Part shown: positions 31,568 to 40,000 of the stretch, one piece after another
Layout: each line of letters begins with the position of its first letter
Position numbering within the stretch: the first letter of the stretch is position 1
Source: Cornus controversa
Taxonomy: Eukaryota; Streptophyta; Magnoliopsida; Cornales; Cornaceae
Assembly: GCA_026545225.1 (NCBI GenBank)
Contig: CM048848.1
Location: 43,204,806 to 43,268,805, forward strand
Reading direction: 5' to 3'
Length of the DNA stretch: 64,000 bases
Translations under genes and position numbers: made by a program
Notes under the pieces: model-generated
Databases searched by the model: none
Told to the model about the DNA's origin: nothing
The model's input: the letters and a program-made list of their open reading frames with translations, nothing else

Positions 31568-33691
31568 AAGAGAGAGACAGAGAGATTAACATGGAATAAA
31601 GTAATATGAAAAGATTTTAAGAAATTAGGTATAATAGGAGAGAGACAAAATTACATGGAATAAAGTAATATGAAATGATTTTAAGAAATTAGATATAATA
31701 GGAGACTTAACTTGTAATAGAATAAATGGAAGAATAGAATTTATGTTGTCGATCCCATCTGATTGAAATAAAGCCAGGCATGATGATGATGACGACGATG
31801 ACGATGACGGTTATTATTATTGTTGTTGTTGTTGCTGCTGCTGCATGAAAATATAAAACGAGTAAGAAATTCCATCAAGAGATGTTAGATATAGCTCAAA
31901 CTGGGGGCAAGATGTGAGAAATTCATTTTAAACTGGTCTAATAGTATACCTAGAAAACCAGATGACTTTGCTGATGAGGAATGACTCAACTTGAATGTGC
32001 CACAAAGGGCGATAAAGGTGTAGATTGAGGCAGTGAGACAAAACATTATAGCCTTTCTTTCAATAAAGATATCACCCTATATATGGGCAGTTCTAATGGA
32101 ATATGAGAGAAAGGAACATCAAGATTATAGTATGGGCATGTGATTTAACACCAATGACTAAATCAACTAAGTGGAAGGATTTGACTGAAGTTACTAGCAT
32201 GCAAGCCCTAAAAGAATATGGAATATGGCAGTGAGAGGAGACACTTTAGCTGATGTTTTATTGAAGATAAGGCCAGGGTTAACCAAATGGAAAAAAATTA
32301 AATTAAGAAATTGCATGGATGACCTGTGAAGATTTATTGAGATTCTTCTTGTTGTTGTCTCAAGGATAAAATTATTCATGGATGTGGCTTTCGAAAATTG
32401 TGAGATCAGTATAATATATTTTCCAGAAAACTCTTTACACTCGTGAGCTAGCTTTTTCTTTTTCATATATGACTGGCAAAATTTCGAACGCATTGGAACT
32501 TTAAGGCCTAATTAATTTGGCATTCTCTCGTTACATTTCAGTTTTAGTTTTTTTTTGGTAAATGCTTTCAATTGTCTTGTTCTTTTTCTTTCTTTTTTTT
32601 TCTTTTTTGGGTGTGTGTGTGTGTGTGTGTGTCAATATATCAATCTAGATTGCACAAGTGCTTCCTAGTTATCATCCATGTTATCTGCACAATAGAACTG
32701 GTGATTCTGAGAACAAAATGTGAAGGTAAATGTTAAGCTCACCAACCATTGAATAAAATGTGAATATATTTAGGATCCAAGCAGATTGTTTACGTTGCAT
32801 TTAATACACACACACACACACATACTTATTCTTCAGTTTACAATAATTTAATGAATGTGTAGACTTAGTTCCCCATCAGAGCCAAAATGCATGTCCATGC
32901 AATGGCATGTTATCTATGACTTGCAACGGACCAGTGAGCTTTAGCATGATATGGTTCGACGGATTATTTTAACCAACCATTGAGTAAGTTGTGATCTAGT
33001 GTCACTGACTCACTGGTAGGTTACAAGATGTCATGCTTTTTCCTTTTATTCTGTTTTGGTGATACAATCCCAAAATGTGCTTACAACTGAACGCTTGAAG
33101 TTACAGATGAGGTGTTAGACAGTATGATGGGACTGCTATACCTTGTCATTTATCATTAACATCGTTTAAGCCTCTTAATATTGTTAAGACTAGTTATCCT
33201 AAACATGGACAGCTCAACATACTTTTTTTTGTTGTTGTTGTTGTTGTAATAGATACACTTGCACATCAACTTTGTCCCACTCCAAATGAGAACCTTCAAC
33301 CTCTTTCGGAGGTGTAAATACTGCTCAAACTAATGCTTGGTCATACATTTTTTTATTTTGATTAGTAGGGGTTTGTTTGGCCCTTCTGTTCTTTTATGAA
33401 TTAAACGTAGTCAAATGACATCGCAATCTCAATAAAACAAATGACCCTCTATCCTAGGAGTTTCTTCTTTGTCACTAGAGGCACTTTCCCTTGAAGATTG
33501 TGGAAATCTGATTTCTGACTGGACTTGCATTTTTTCATCATAGCAGATGTGAAGATGAAAAGCTTCTCTCGCCACCCTACCAGGTATCCAAGGAAAAGGC
33601 AAAAAGTTTGGGAATTGATTACCGTTCTCTTGAGGTAACCCTCATGGACACTGTCGAAAGCTTGAAGAAGAAGAATTTTCTCAGCTTTTGA
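5932..33691 (+). CDS. Cinnamoyl-CoA/phenylacetaldehyde reductase-like NADPH-dependent reductase, 3' exons
   Basis: C-terminal about 229 aa of a roughly 320-aa extended short-chain dehydrogenase/reductase. The family reduces cinnamoyl-CoA esters or aromatic aldehydes with NADPH in the cytosol. Exons: 5932-6123, 7056-7221, 30404-30590, 33547-33691. Phases match (0, 1, 2) and all borders are GT-AG. Visible motifs are [25 protein letters not shown] (catalytic Ser region), the WYPLSK form of Yxxx[24 protein letters not shown] and a C-terminal [13 protein letters not shown]. The stop is TGA at 33689-33691. The N-terminal exon with the VTGASG NADP-binding motif is not in the window. The closest match I recall is plant phenylacetaldehyde reductase / CCR-like proteins; true CCR specificity cannot be decided. 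The 23.2-kb intron is packed with transposons, yet every visible exon is intact, so the gene may be expressed. Confidence 0.88.
6124..7055 (+). other. Reductase intron (932 bp), no other feature
   Basis: AT-rich intron between exons A and B with GT (6124) and AG (7055) borders. I see no repeat termini or coding potential inside it. Confidence 0.7.
7056..7221 (+). CDS. Reductase exon B, catalytic YxxxK
   Basis: Starts after tttctcag with CAA TGG TAT, and encodes [17 protein letters not shown] through NLIKK plus one base of a Gly codon. YPLSK supplies the SDR catalytic Tyr and Lys. [12 protein letters not shown] is the conserved strand after it. The donor gtacat at 7222 opens the 23.2-kb intron. 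Confidence 0.92.
7440..9200 (+). mobile_element. RTE-type LINE, 5'-truncated (copy 2)
   Basis: The best preserved of three LINE copies. Blocks in order: [19 protein letters not shown] (about 7585), [27 protein letters not shown] (RT fingers, about 7790), then a frameshifted stretch. From 8238 a 200-aa block carries [38 protein letters not shown] and [12 protein letters not shown] with the RT Asp pair. A third block (8862-9044) is the C-terminal domain with [12 protein letters not shown]. It ends with (GAT)n at 9181-9200. No endonuclease domain is visible. A direct duplication of about 32 bp lies at 8066-8125. Several stops and frameshifts make it a pseudogene. Confidence 0.85.
9201..9950 (+). 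other. Intron DNA with a possible LINE/RVT fragment
   Basis: At about 9595-9700 a plus-strand reading gives [19 protein letters not shown] followed by LYLWLLG-like residues. This resembles the WKERN...F segment near the C-terminus of L1-type plant reverse transcriptases (zinc-binding RT domain). The match is short and the rest of the stretch is not readable. No termini were found. Confidence 0.3.
9951..10850. repeat. Direct tandem duplication, two units of about 430-465 bp
   Basis: Unit 1 (about 9951-10413) and unit 2 (about 10421-10850) share long blocks: CATGAATTGTTGGACAT, AAAACCTGAGAATTTATTGA, CTAACTTGCATCTTTGGTGTA, GTGATTTCGCCTTCTTTGTT and CAGAAATGATAAATAAAT. Unit 1 also has an internal repeat of AGCGAGTTAGTTTG (about 10118 and 10152). 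By eye the identity is roughly 85-90 %. No coding function was recognised. Confidence 0.8.
10851..12340 (+). other. Intron DNA, nothing recognised
   Basis: AT-rich sequence inside the giant intron. I see no repeat borders, no conserved protein blocks and no RNA gene. Confidence 0.5.
12341..13370 (-). repeat. SIRE-like Ty1/copia LTR fragment
   Basis: A degraded primer-site-like CTCTGATA (12350s) is followed by CCGCACAAGGCCTGTGATCTAGA and GGGGTGAATAGG, then TTTTTACGTAGAAATCCCAAATGG. These blocks match, in reverse orientation, the U5 part of the LTR at about 53420-54431 (TTTTCCACGT, CCTATTCACCCCCCACTAGG). This suggests an LTR of the same broad family on the minus strand. The right-hand edge is uncertain. 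Confidence 0.5.
14530..14665. repeat. Tandem repeat in the TRIM interior
   Basis: About four to five copies of a roughly 24-bp unit built on CGAGACNAGTTGATC plus GAAGATC-like linker, between the polypurine tract and the primer site. The copies have diverged slightly. No protein reading was recognised. Confidence 0.65.
14808..17301. mobile_element. Long solo LTR, probably Ty3/Gypsy type
   Basis: 2,494 bp. It starts TGAAATACCCCC and ends GGGTTATTACA, the TGTAATAACCC-type inverted termini common in plant Gypsy LTRs. It interrupts the right LTR of the TRIM. The flanks CCCCA (14803-14807) and CCCAA (17302-17306) agree at 4 of 5 positions, as for a 5-bp TSD. No gag-pol is present, so it is a solo LTR or LTR-only remnant. 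The minus strand has a promoter-to-leader-like stretch near 16900-17000 (AAATTAGGGTTTAG), so minus may be the transcriptional strand; I leave the strand open. Confidence 0.7.
15420..15555. repeat. Short tandem repeat inside the solo LTR
   Basis: Three to four copies of GGCAATCCTGACATGCC, two of them followed by GAAAATATAAAAGATACC and a GGTATTA-like linker. It is a local enhancer-like repeat within the LTR. No function can be assigned from sequence. Confidence 0.6.
17706..18273 (+). other. Intron DNA, nothing recognised
   Basis: Lies between the MULE element and the hAT element inside the giant intron. No coding block, repeat border or RNA gene was seen. Confidence 0.4.
18282..19054. mobile_element. 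Non-autonomous hAT element with GC-rich ends
   Basis: 773 bp. The terminal inverted repeat TAGGGATGGCAA (left) pairs with TTGCCATCCCTA (right). The 8-bp duplications GTCATGGA at 18274-18281 and 19055-19062 are identical, the hallmark of hAT transposition. Subterminal regions are dense in CGGGGCGGG / CCCGCCCCG motifs (18298-18455 and 18830-19045). The centre is AT-rich with (AT)n at 18487-18502. No transposase is encoded. The perfect TSD suggests a fairly recent insertion. Confidence 0.92.
19063..19557 (+). other. Intron DNA, nothing recognised
   Basis: A short open frame at 19339-19545 matches nothing I recognise and lacks context. No repeat termini were seen. Confidence 0.4.
19563..19828 (-). 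repeat. 3' LTR of the young Ty1/copia
   Basis: 266 bp, TGTCAAAATACC...GTTAACA on the plus strand. It carries two copies of the CCAGAGAAA 9-mer against three in the partner LTR, and is otherwise identical by eye. Confidence 0.95.
19836..23948 (-). pseudogene. Ty1/copia gag-pol polyprotein, two in-frame TAG stops
   Basis: Single frame of about 1,370 codons from ATG 23948 ([15 protein letters not shown]) to TGA 19838-19836. An upstream in-frame ATG at 24020 adds a non-conserved leader, so I prefer 23948. Domains in order: gag ([20 protein letters not shown]), two CCHC knuckles ([28 protein letters not shown]), protease [20 protein letters not shown], integrase ([27 protein letters not shown]), RT ([21 protein letters not shown]) and RNase H ([34 protein letters not shown]). 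TAG at 20738-20736 and at 20051-20049 interrupt it. Catalytic residues of protease, integrase and RT are all present. The first stop cuts off the RT C-terminal part and RNase H. Confidence 0.93.
24333..24607 (-). repeat. 5' LTR of the young Ty1/copia
   Basis: 275 bp with three CCAGAGAAA units near its inner end. It is flanked by the ATATG target duplication outside and by the tRNA-Met-type primer site inside. Confidence 0.95.
24613..25232 (+). other. Intron DNA between two copia elements
   Basis: AT-rich. Open frames here (for example 24812-25075 minus) have no recognisable domain. No repeat termini were found. Confidence 0.4.
25238..25525 (+). repeat. 5' LTR of the older Ty1/copia
   Basis: 288 bp from TGTGGACGAAATC to TTTATA. 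It contains a short run of ATCATATCGTAT-type repeats and a TATATAAATACAAATGAA promoter-like segment near 25446-25464. Confidence 0.9.
25679..29530 (+). pseudogene. Ty1/copia gag-pol remnant, frameshifted
   Basis: Starts [12 protein letters not shown] at 25679. Gag has the NYLQWAQSV and [17 protein letters not shown] blocks, with TGA near 25859. The zinc knuckle is missing, so gag is internally deleted. Protease [13 protein letters not shown] (about 26187) is intact but a frameshift follows. Next come [14 protein letters not shown], integrase ([21 protein letters not shown] after a frameshift near 26990), RT ([41 protein letters not shown]) and RNase H ([28 protein letters not shown]). The last readable block is [17 protein letters not shown]. 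At least three frameshifts and several stops make it non-functional. Confidence 0.9.
29549..29892 (+). repeat. 3' LTR of the older Ty1/copia
   Basis: 344 bp. It is longer than the partner LTR because the ATCATATCGT / ATCATATTGT minisatellite (about 29590-29740) has expanded. Remaining sequence matches the left LTR with scattered substitutions. Confidence 0.9.
29620..29742 (+). repeat. ATCATATCGT minisatellite in the LTR
   Basis: Around a dozen degenerate copies of the decamer ATCATATCGT / ATCATATTGT, more than in the left LTR. The pattern has no spacers and sits wholly inside an LTR, so it is not a CRISPR array. Confidence 0.85.
29898..30403 (+). other. 3' end of the giant intron
   Basis: AT-rich sequence ending in the acceptor ATATAATGCAG used by exon C. 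No repeat was recognised. Confidence 0.6.
30404..30590 (+). CDS. Reductase exon C
   Basis: Begins GAAGTGAAGTC, completing a Gly codon, and encodes [17 protein letters not shown] through YPTLNLPK plus two bases. The donor gtaagt at 30591 is a consensus site. The [15 protein letters not shown] block is typical of CCR-like reductases. No stop or frameshift. Confidence 0.92.
30591..31079 (+). other. Reductase last intron, 5' part
   Basis: AT-rich intron sequence with nothing recognised before the LINE relic at about 31080. Confidence 0.5.
31080..31800 (+). mobile_element. RTE-type LINE relic (copy 3)
   Basis: Heavily decayed. [14 protein letters not shown] (about 31118-31160) matches the [10 protein letters not shown] block of copy 2. 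Downstream DNA aligns to the 3' end of copies 1 and 2 (SDKIR-like block near 31450; AAATTAGGTATAATAGGAGA). A 64-bp segment is tandemly duplicated at 31588-31705. The tail is GATGATGATGACGACGATG (31780s). Same orientation as the gene and the other two copies. A compound AC/AT/AG microsatellite (31521-31586) lies inside it. Confidence 0.7.
31801..33546 (+). other. Reductase last intron, 3' part
   Basis: AT-rich, with (GT)n at 32610-32632, (CA)n near 32805-32822 and (GTT)n near 33229-33247. The acceptor is atagcag at 33546. No further gene or mobile-element border was seen. Confidence 0.5.
33547..33691 (+). CDS. Reductase last exon and stop
   Basis: Completes an Ile codon, then [21 protein letters not shown] through [11 protein letters not shown] and TGA at 33689-33691. 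The [13 protein letters not shown] block and a Lys-rich NFLSF-like terminus match the C-termini of phenylacetaldehyde reductase / CCR-like proteins. Confidence 0.92.
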
Positions 33692-36600
33692 ATTACAAGA
33701 TATACCCAGAAAATGACGCAAATGTGTGAGGTATGGAAAAATATTTGTGGAATATGTATTGTAACTCTGCAGATTGAATAATTCCCTTAAGGTCTGCTGT
33801 TTCCCTTTTTATCTATGAATGTGTGTGCTCCTTGCAAAGGACATTAATGTCACAGGTTGAAAATTTGAGTGTTTTTCCACTTTTCTGAAACCTATACATT
33901 ATAATGCTGTCTGAAATCTATACCTTCTAATACTGGATAAAGAATACATGTAACATGCTAAATTACCATATTACACACAATGCCTACTCCAGAAAGATCT
34001 AAAGAAAGGCTGTGTAATATGTGTGTCAATGGTTTACCTTGTCTCACTTGTACATTTTTAGCCCATGACTCTATTGATATTATGTTACTTTTAAAAAAAC
34101 GTCTTTTAAGTGGCCTTTTTGTATTTCCTCTGTATCTGGATACTTCGAACTTGTACAATAGATTAAATTCTAACATAAGTGAATGATATACCAAGAATAA
34201 GAATATCATTCTTGTCAATAGAAAAGCATTCCGGCATTATATCGAGTATACATGATCGAATGCCAAAGTCTAGGGCTGTAAATAAATCGAGCTTTGGGGT
34301 TTTTGGGCTCGGCTCGTCAAGAGAGGTGTTTAAGCTCAATGAAGCTTTGACTAGCCAAGAGCTCGGTAGTGTTTGAACGAGCTCGGATGGCTCGATTGAG
34401 CTTGTTGTCTCCACAGGTTAAAGTAATATTAAAGCATTCACCATTCATGTCAATATAAGAGATGTTATATAGTTGACTCAAGAAAAATAGGAGAGAGAAA
34501 GAGAGCAGTTTACAGGAGCGGACTTGAGAAGTTTCATTTGAGGGGCCAAAACTAATAGTATATGTAAAGTTTAAAAACATTAAAAATTATAATATATATT
34601 TTTCACAGTAGAAATCATAACATATATTTTTAATGTAAAATAAATCAAAAAAACATTTCAATCCTTGAGTACATTTAAAAATATATCTGAGTCAATTTTT
34701 AGATAGACATGTACACAATAGACAAAAGAAAAAACAATTAACCTATCATATATCCCATATATCCAATCAAGTATGAGTTGGGTATTTGAATGAAGGTTTT
34801 TATATACAATGGGTATTTGGATGGGCCATGTAAGTGGGTTTAGATGGGCCAAATGTCATGTGGGTTTGGAGGGGCTGTTTACAGTCACGAAGATAATGGC
34901 TACAAATTTTTAGAGCCAAACTAACTATTTTATGGCTATTTAAAGCTAAGCTGTGGAAATTGCAGAGAAATAACATGAAGTTGGTTGGTCTGAGAACCTC
35001 TTCAGTGAAGGCTTCATCTTTGATTGAGCTCAAGAGCTGAAATAAGTTATTTTCAACCTGATATATATATATATATATATATATGCCTTCCATTACTTGG
35101 CTTCCTTAATTTAGAGTCCCCATTTACACTATTTACACTACCTTTTAAGTGTTAAGGTGACATTATGGAGTTTACAAGAATTGCTTAATGATTTTCAAAA
35201 TAAAATGAGAGATGTTGAAGTCACAAAATACTAATTTTTAAGACTGAATTAAGAGGACCCGGAAAATGTTCCCCACATAAAGATCAAGAATCTTCTCAAG
35301 GATGACAATCCAGGTTTGTCCTAAATATGGTACTGAAGGTCTTGAATGATATTGGAGACTATCAAGTAAGATATGGCCTGCAAAGTTCATGTCATACCGT
35401 CAATCCGAGGTGCAGGCATTGCCCTCGTGTTGCCGGTACTTATGAGGGGATGTCTCCTATTTGTATAGACTTATTTTAAAATCGTGAGCGCCAAGAAAGT
35501 GCACTCCCCTCAGTGTGAGGCCATGTGAATGATGGGTTTAGAAATGGATGATCTGATCAGTAGCATTACCTCAGTTAGAACTTTGAAATAAGAATTAGAA
35601 GCATTTTCTTAATTTTTTACAAACTAAAGTAGACGAACATAATCGATGAAACGGCAATTCAGTGATCCACTTAACTCACAGGTCTGATGCCTCCATAGGG
35701 CCATAACACACTGATTTTTTTTGCTGTCAACAAGCCTTGATAGGTTTCGTTCCAAGCTTCTATTGAATGTTTTGAGTTAGATGACCGATTTAGTATATGT
35801 TCAGAAGTAACCGTCTTTTTTCAATGTAAAGTTTTCCTATATACCCTGATATGTTGCGAAAGTTAACAGAAAAATAGATCAAACACACAAGCAAAAACAC
35901 AAATATTTATAAGATCACCCAAAATTTAAGTTACGTCCTTGGCGTTGCAGGTTTTCACTATGGTGTGAAAACAACACACAATTACAAAGGGTTTAGAATG
36001 AATATATGCTACATAACAAGTGCAAAAATACTAAAATACCCCAAAAAATTTGGACCGAGAACTTACCCCCGAACCCCCACCTTTGGGCAAGGGGCAGTGC
36101 CCAGGCAATTTACTGTAAAGTTAGACTAAGGTGTACAGTATTATCGGACTCCACACTCCACATCATGATAATCACCAAATTCAAGAGCATGTTATACATT
36201 GATAATCAGCAGAGACTTGTGGTGTCTAGATGCATGGTAAAGGAATAATAAGAATGACAGATTAGAAGACAGAGAATCTTATCTGCCATACTTCAGCACA
36301 ATGCACCACTATCTAGTAGCACATTAATTTTTTTATTGCTGCATCACTGGTGAGCCCATATTACTTGATCTTATTTGGTCTGTGCTTCATTACAATTATC
36401 AGTTATTTGGAGGAATATGCAAGGAAGGGTTGGGGCAACAGTCACAAGGAAAGCACCAAGTCACTGCTGAGTTAGGCAGAGAACTCCTTCCTGATATCAG
36501 TTGGGCAACAAGACCTCCAACTGCAATCTCTTTAGGTATGCAGTACAAATTTCTTGAGATATAAAAATGAAATTAATGAATATCAGAAGTAATTTGCCGA

Positions 36601-37017
36601 AAAAATTAAATAATATAAGTGAATCTGTGTTTCATAACACAAAACAAAGTAATTCAGAAACTAATAGGTTAAGAAAGTCTTTCCATTATGAAAGTCAAAG
36701 TCACCAGTACAATTAAAATCTAACTATGATTTCCCTCCCTGTTTTCAATTCAATGAACAACAACCTTTGTACGTATGCCCAAACAAAAATTTCCCAAATC
36801 CGTAACCCTGGAACATCCACATTTATCGCAGCAGTTTCAGTGGAAAATCCATGCACCCTTTTGCAGGTCTTGCAGTGATATTATTGTCTTCTGTTCTGCT
36901 TTCTAGATTGGCACTTAAGGCTTGAACTGTGTTGCAATCTAAATTCGTCGTGCCATCTTTCTCGCCGGTCAGATTCTCCTCATTGTCGAAGTGGGGTTCG
37001 TCCGCTGGTTCATTTAG
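33692..37017. other. Intergenic region between convergent genes
   Basis: Holds the 3' untranslated regions of both genes; no clear poly(A) signal was fixed. A hAT-like end is listed separately. The stretch 35870-36130 has LTR-like wording (ACAAATATTTATAAGATCACCC) and 35380-35530 looks like a dispersed repeat, but no termini could be set. An (AT)n run lies at 35061-35084. Open frames here have no recognisable domain. Confidence 0.45.
34271..34400. repeat. hAT-like MITE end fragment
   Basis: TAGGGCTGTAAATAAATCGAGC followed by alternating GGCTCGGCTCG / GAGCTCGG motifs, the pattern of hAT-type MITEs with GAGCTCG-rich subterminal regions. No matching right end or TSD was found, so it is a fragment. 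Confidence 0.4.
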
Positions 37018-40000
37018 TCATAAGATTGCCTCTGGAAGGCCTAGCTTGCTACTTCTAAGGAAGTGTTGTCTAGGAATATCACATTTGTGAGGACCAGATA
37101 CTGCATCTGTCTGTGTCAATGTCAACGATCCAGTCAATGCTAGCAAGGGCTCTAACAGTAAAGTTTGATTCTCAGTTTCTCTCTCCTTGTTCCTCATTTC
37201 TTCTAGTAAAGATTCGCTAGTGTCTATTCCTGCTTGAATTGATCCCAAAAAAATAAAAATAAAAATGTTATGAGACGTTTTATTAGAAGACATTTTACAA
37301 AGTTCATTTGCTATTCAGGATAATAAAATTACCCTCAACACTCACCTGCAAGGTATCCTCCATGGACATAGCCACTAAATCTTTCGCTCGTGTGTTCTCC
37401 AGTAAAGAAAATCCGTCCAACTTGCTCCTGACCAATCAGAATACAAAAGAGTAGCGCCAATGTCACACTACAACAGAATAATAATATTTCCCTACCTAAC
37501 AGGCTAATACAACTAGTGTGAAAATAATCTAATCATTTTCGAAACATGAGACACACACCTTAATATTCTGAACCATTTGCTGATTGAAATAGAAGGGGTA
37601 GTTGCTGTAGCTGCCACGCTGGAAGCGATTGTTCCACCAACGGGGCACAAGAATATCAGTGGCATCAGGTATGTCAGGACCAAACATGTTCTTTAGCACC
37701 TCCATAGCTTCTTTCAGTGTTTCCTGGTCTGACTGAGCTTCAACACGTTTAGATTCTCCGTTTGTCAATGTTACAACCAGAATATTGGATCCTGGGTAAG
37801 CATTTTCCATGTGCTGATGAAATAGCAAAAACCAAGACCAGCTTGGATCAGTTTGGTGAGTGATTAAGAACAGTTAGATGATCCAATCAACAACCATATA
37901 TAAATATATTGAACTATATATATATTAATCAGTCAGTCAGTTTATTGTATTATAAGTTTAGAATCTATTCTGATTAAATAAAATACTGAAGATAATAAGC
38001 ACCACAAGATCCCACTAAGTCTCCACAAGATGGAGTCCACGAACGACGAAAAAAAAAATTGCTTATTTCATAACCAAGCCAATGAATTAATTTAAATTTT
38101 TATGAATTAAAAATTTAAACAAAATATTTACTTGTAGCTTTTATGGTGCAACAACATTGCCAGCTCTAATAGAGTGACAGCAACATCACATACATCACAG
38201 TAGGAAGAACCATTGATAATCAATAATGCAAAAGATACAGATTTTACTGTCTGCACCGGAAAATTAATTCTTTCTTAAGAATTATAAGATCATAAAACAA
38301 AATAATTGTAATTTAGTTGGAAAAAAATGGATCACACCTAAAGAGTAATTATTTTAATTTAAAGAGGGGCATTGTGGTCATTTAGAAACACAGTTCAGAC
38401 TTTGATGATTCACTGATATCAACCAAAAGAATTCTTATTAGCATCTGTAAATATACAAAAGTAGGATCATCCAATAAGATGAATCCAAAAAAGAGCTGGT
38501 CATTCCTTCCAACATGCAAAAATCATAGCAATACGCAGTCATGCAACTCAATGATTGATTAACGTGATTAATCAAATGAGATACTCTATTACGCAACAAA
38601 TAGTAGACATGTCAATTATTTGGTGATAATGTATATTATATATTATGAATCAAGAAAACAGTCACCCACAATTAATAAAATGTCAGATGAAGGAGCATGC
38701 ACCCCACAACTACTATAGAGATCGTTTGATATCAATGACTACCTTTGGAATCGCAATTAGTCCATATTGACACAATTAGTAACAATGGAAATATTAGTAG
38801 TTCTGAAATGCTGCATTTGACCATCTATTAGGCAATATATATATATATATAGAAAACTAAGGTTTTCACAAATTTTAAGGTCCTTTAGAAATTGAATTAG
38901 TTCTCAGAGAAACCTCCGTAGCATTTAAGGCACAAATTCATCATCCATTAAAAATGGTAAAAATAGTTTCACACCTGTAATGAAATTGAAATATTGTCTT
39001 TACTTTAAAGTTTAAACGCTTAAATGATTACATACGCATACATATAAAAATATGATAAACTCAAATCCTGAATGCCAAGAAAAAAGAAGGGTAAACGCTG
39101 TCCACATGCAAATAATAATGCATTCAAAAAATTCAAGTTTCACGAACCACCAAACCCACCTAATGAAAGTTTGTGTACAGTTCAAAAACAAAGACAGGAA
39201 AAAGAAAGAAGAGAAAATTAGCACACAATAGCATAATAAATTATAGGAACCTGCCAGAACGTGTAGTAGCCTCTTCGCTCGTGGGCATAAATGAAGAACT
39301 CTTTCTCGGGACCACAAGGCCAGAACTTGTATGGAAACTTTAGGAAGATCTTCGTGTATACCATCACATCACATTTTTCAATAGCCTCTGTTTTCCACCT
39401 CTGTCACATTAATTTTTGTAGCTGTTAATTTTTAAACCAGAAAAGTAGACGATGGTAGCATAAAATGCAGAATTCATATCAGCTTAGCTTCTTAGGTGAA
39501 GGGACCACAAACATAAAAACAAAAGCATAGAACCATTTGCCTAAACATATTATCATTATATATAACACATGTGGACTTGTCCATCAACTACCTGGCAAAC
39601 ATATCTTGGCCCCAAACCAATTCCAGATAACAATCTAAATTTGCCTGGTTTGCTTTCTTTGTTAATGACAGGACTTTCCAACATATAACCACACCAGCTA
39701 ACAATATTCATCAGGTTATAATCAACCAATTATTCATGTCTAGTGATCATTGCATACTGTTACTCCCAATAGTGATTTACATTTAGCATTCCTCTTACTC
39801 CCAATAGTGATTTTGCAGCATCCACTAATTTTTTCACCATTCATTGTTTCGGAAGGAACTCATTCATAATTTGTAGTGAAACTTGAGCTACCTTTGTAGT
39901 CCCATAATACAAAAACTGGAGTCCAGTGTACATTTTAATACTATTACATTGAACATTTACTCCACCACCACACAGGGTAAGCCAATAGGTTAAAATATTG

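Noticed and set aside
36382..36564. 60-aa frame (LHYNYQLFGGICKEGLG...) between the two genes
   Set aside because: No known family recognised and flanked by stops; too short to support as a gene.
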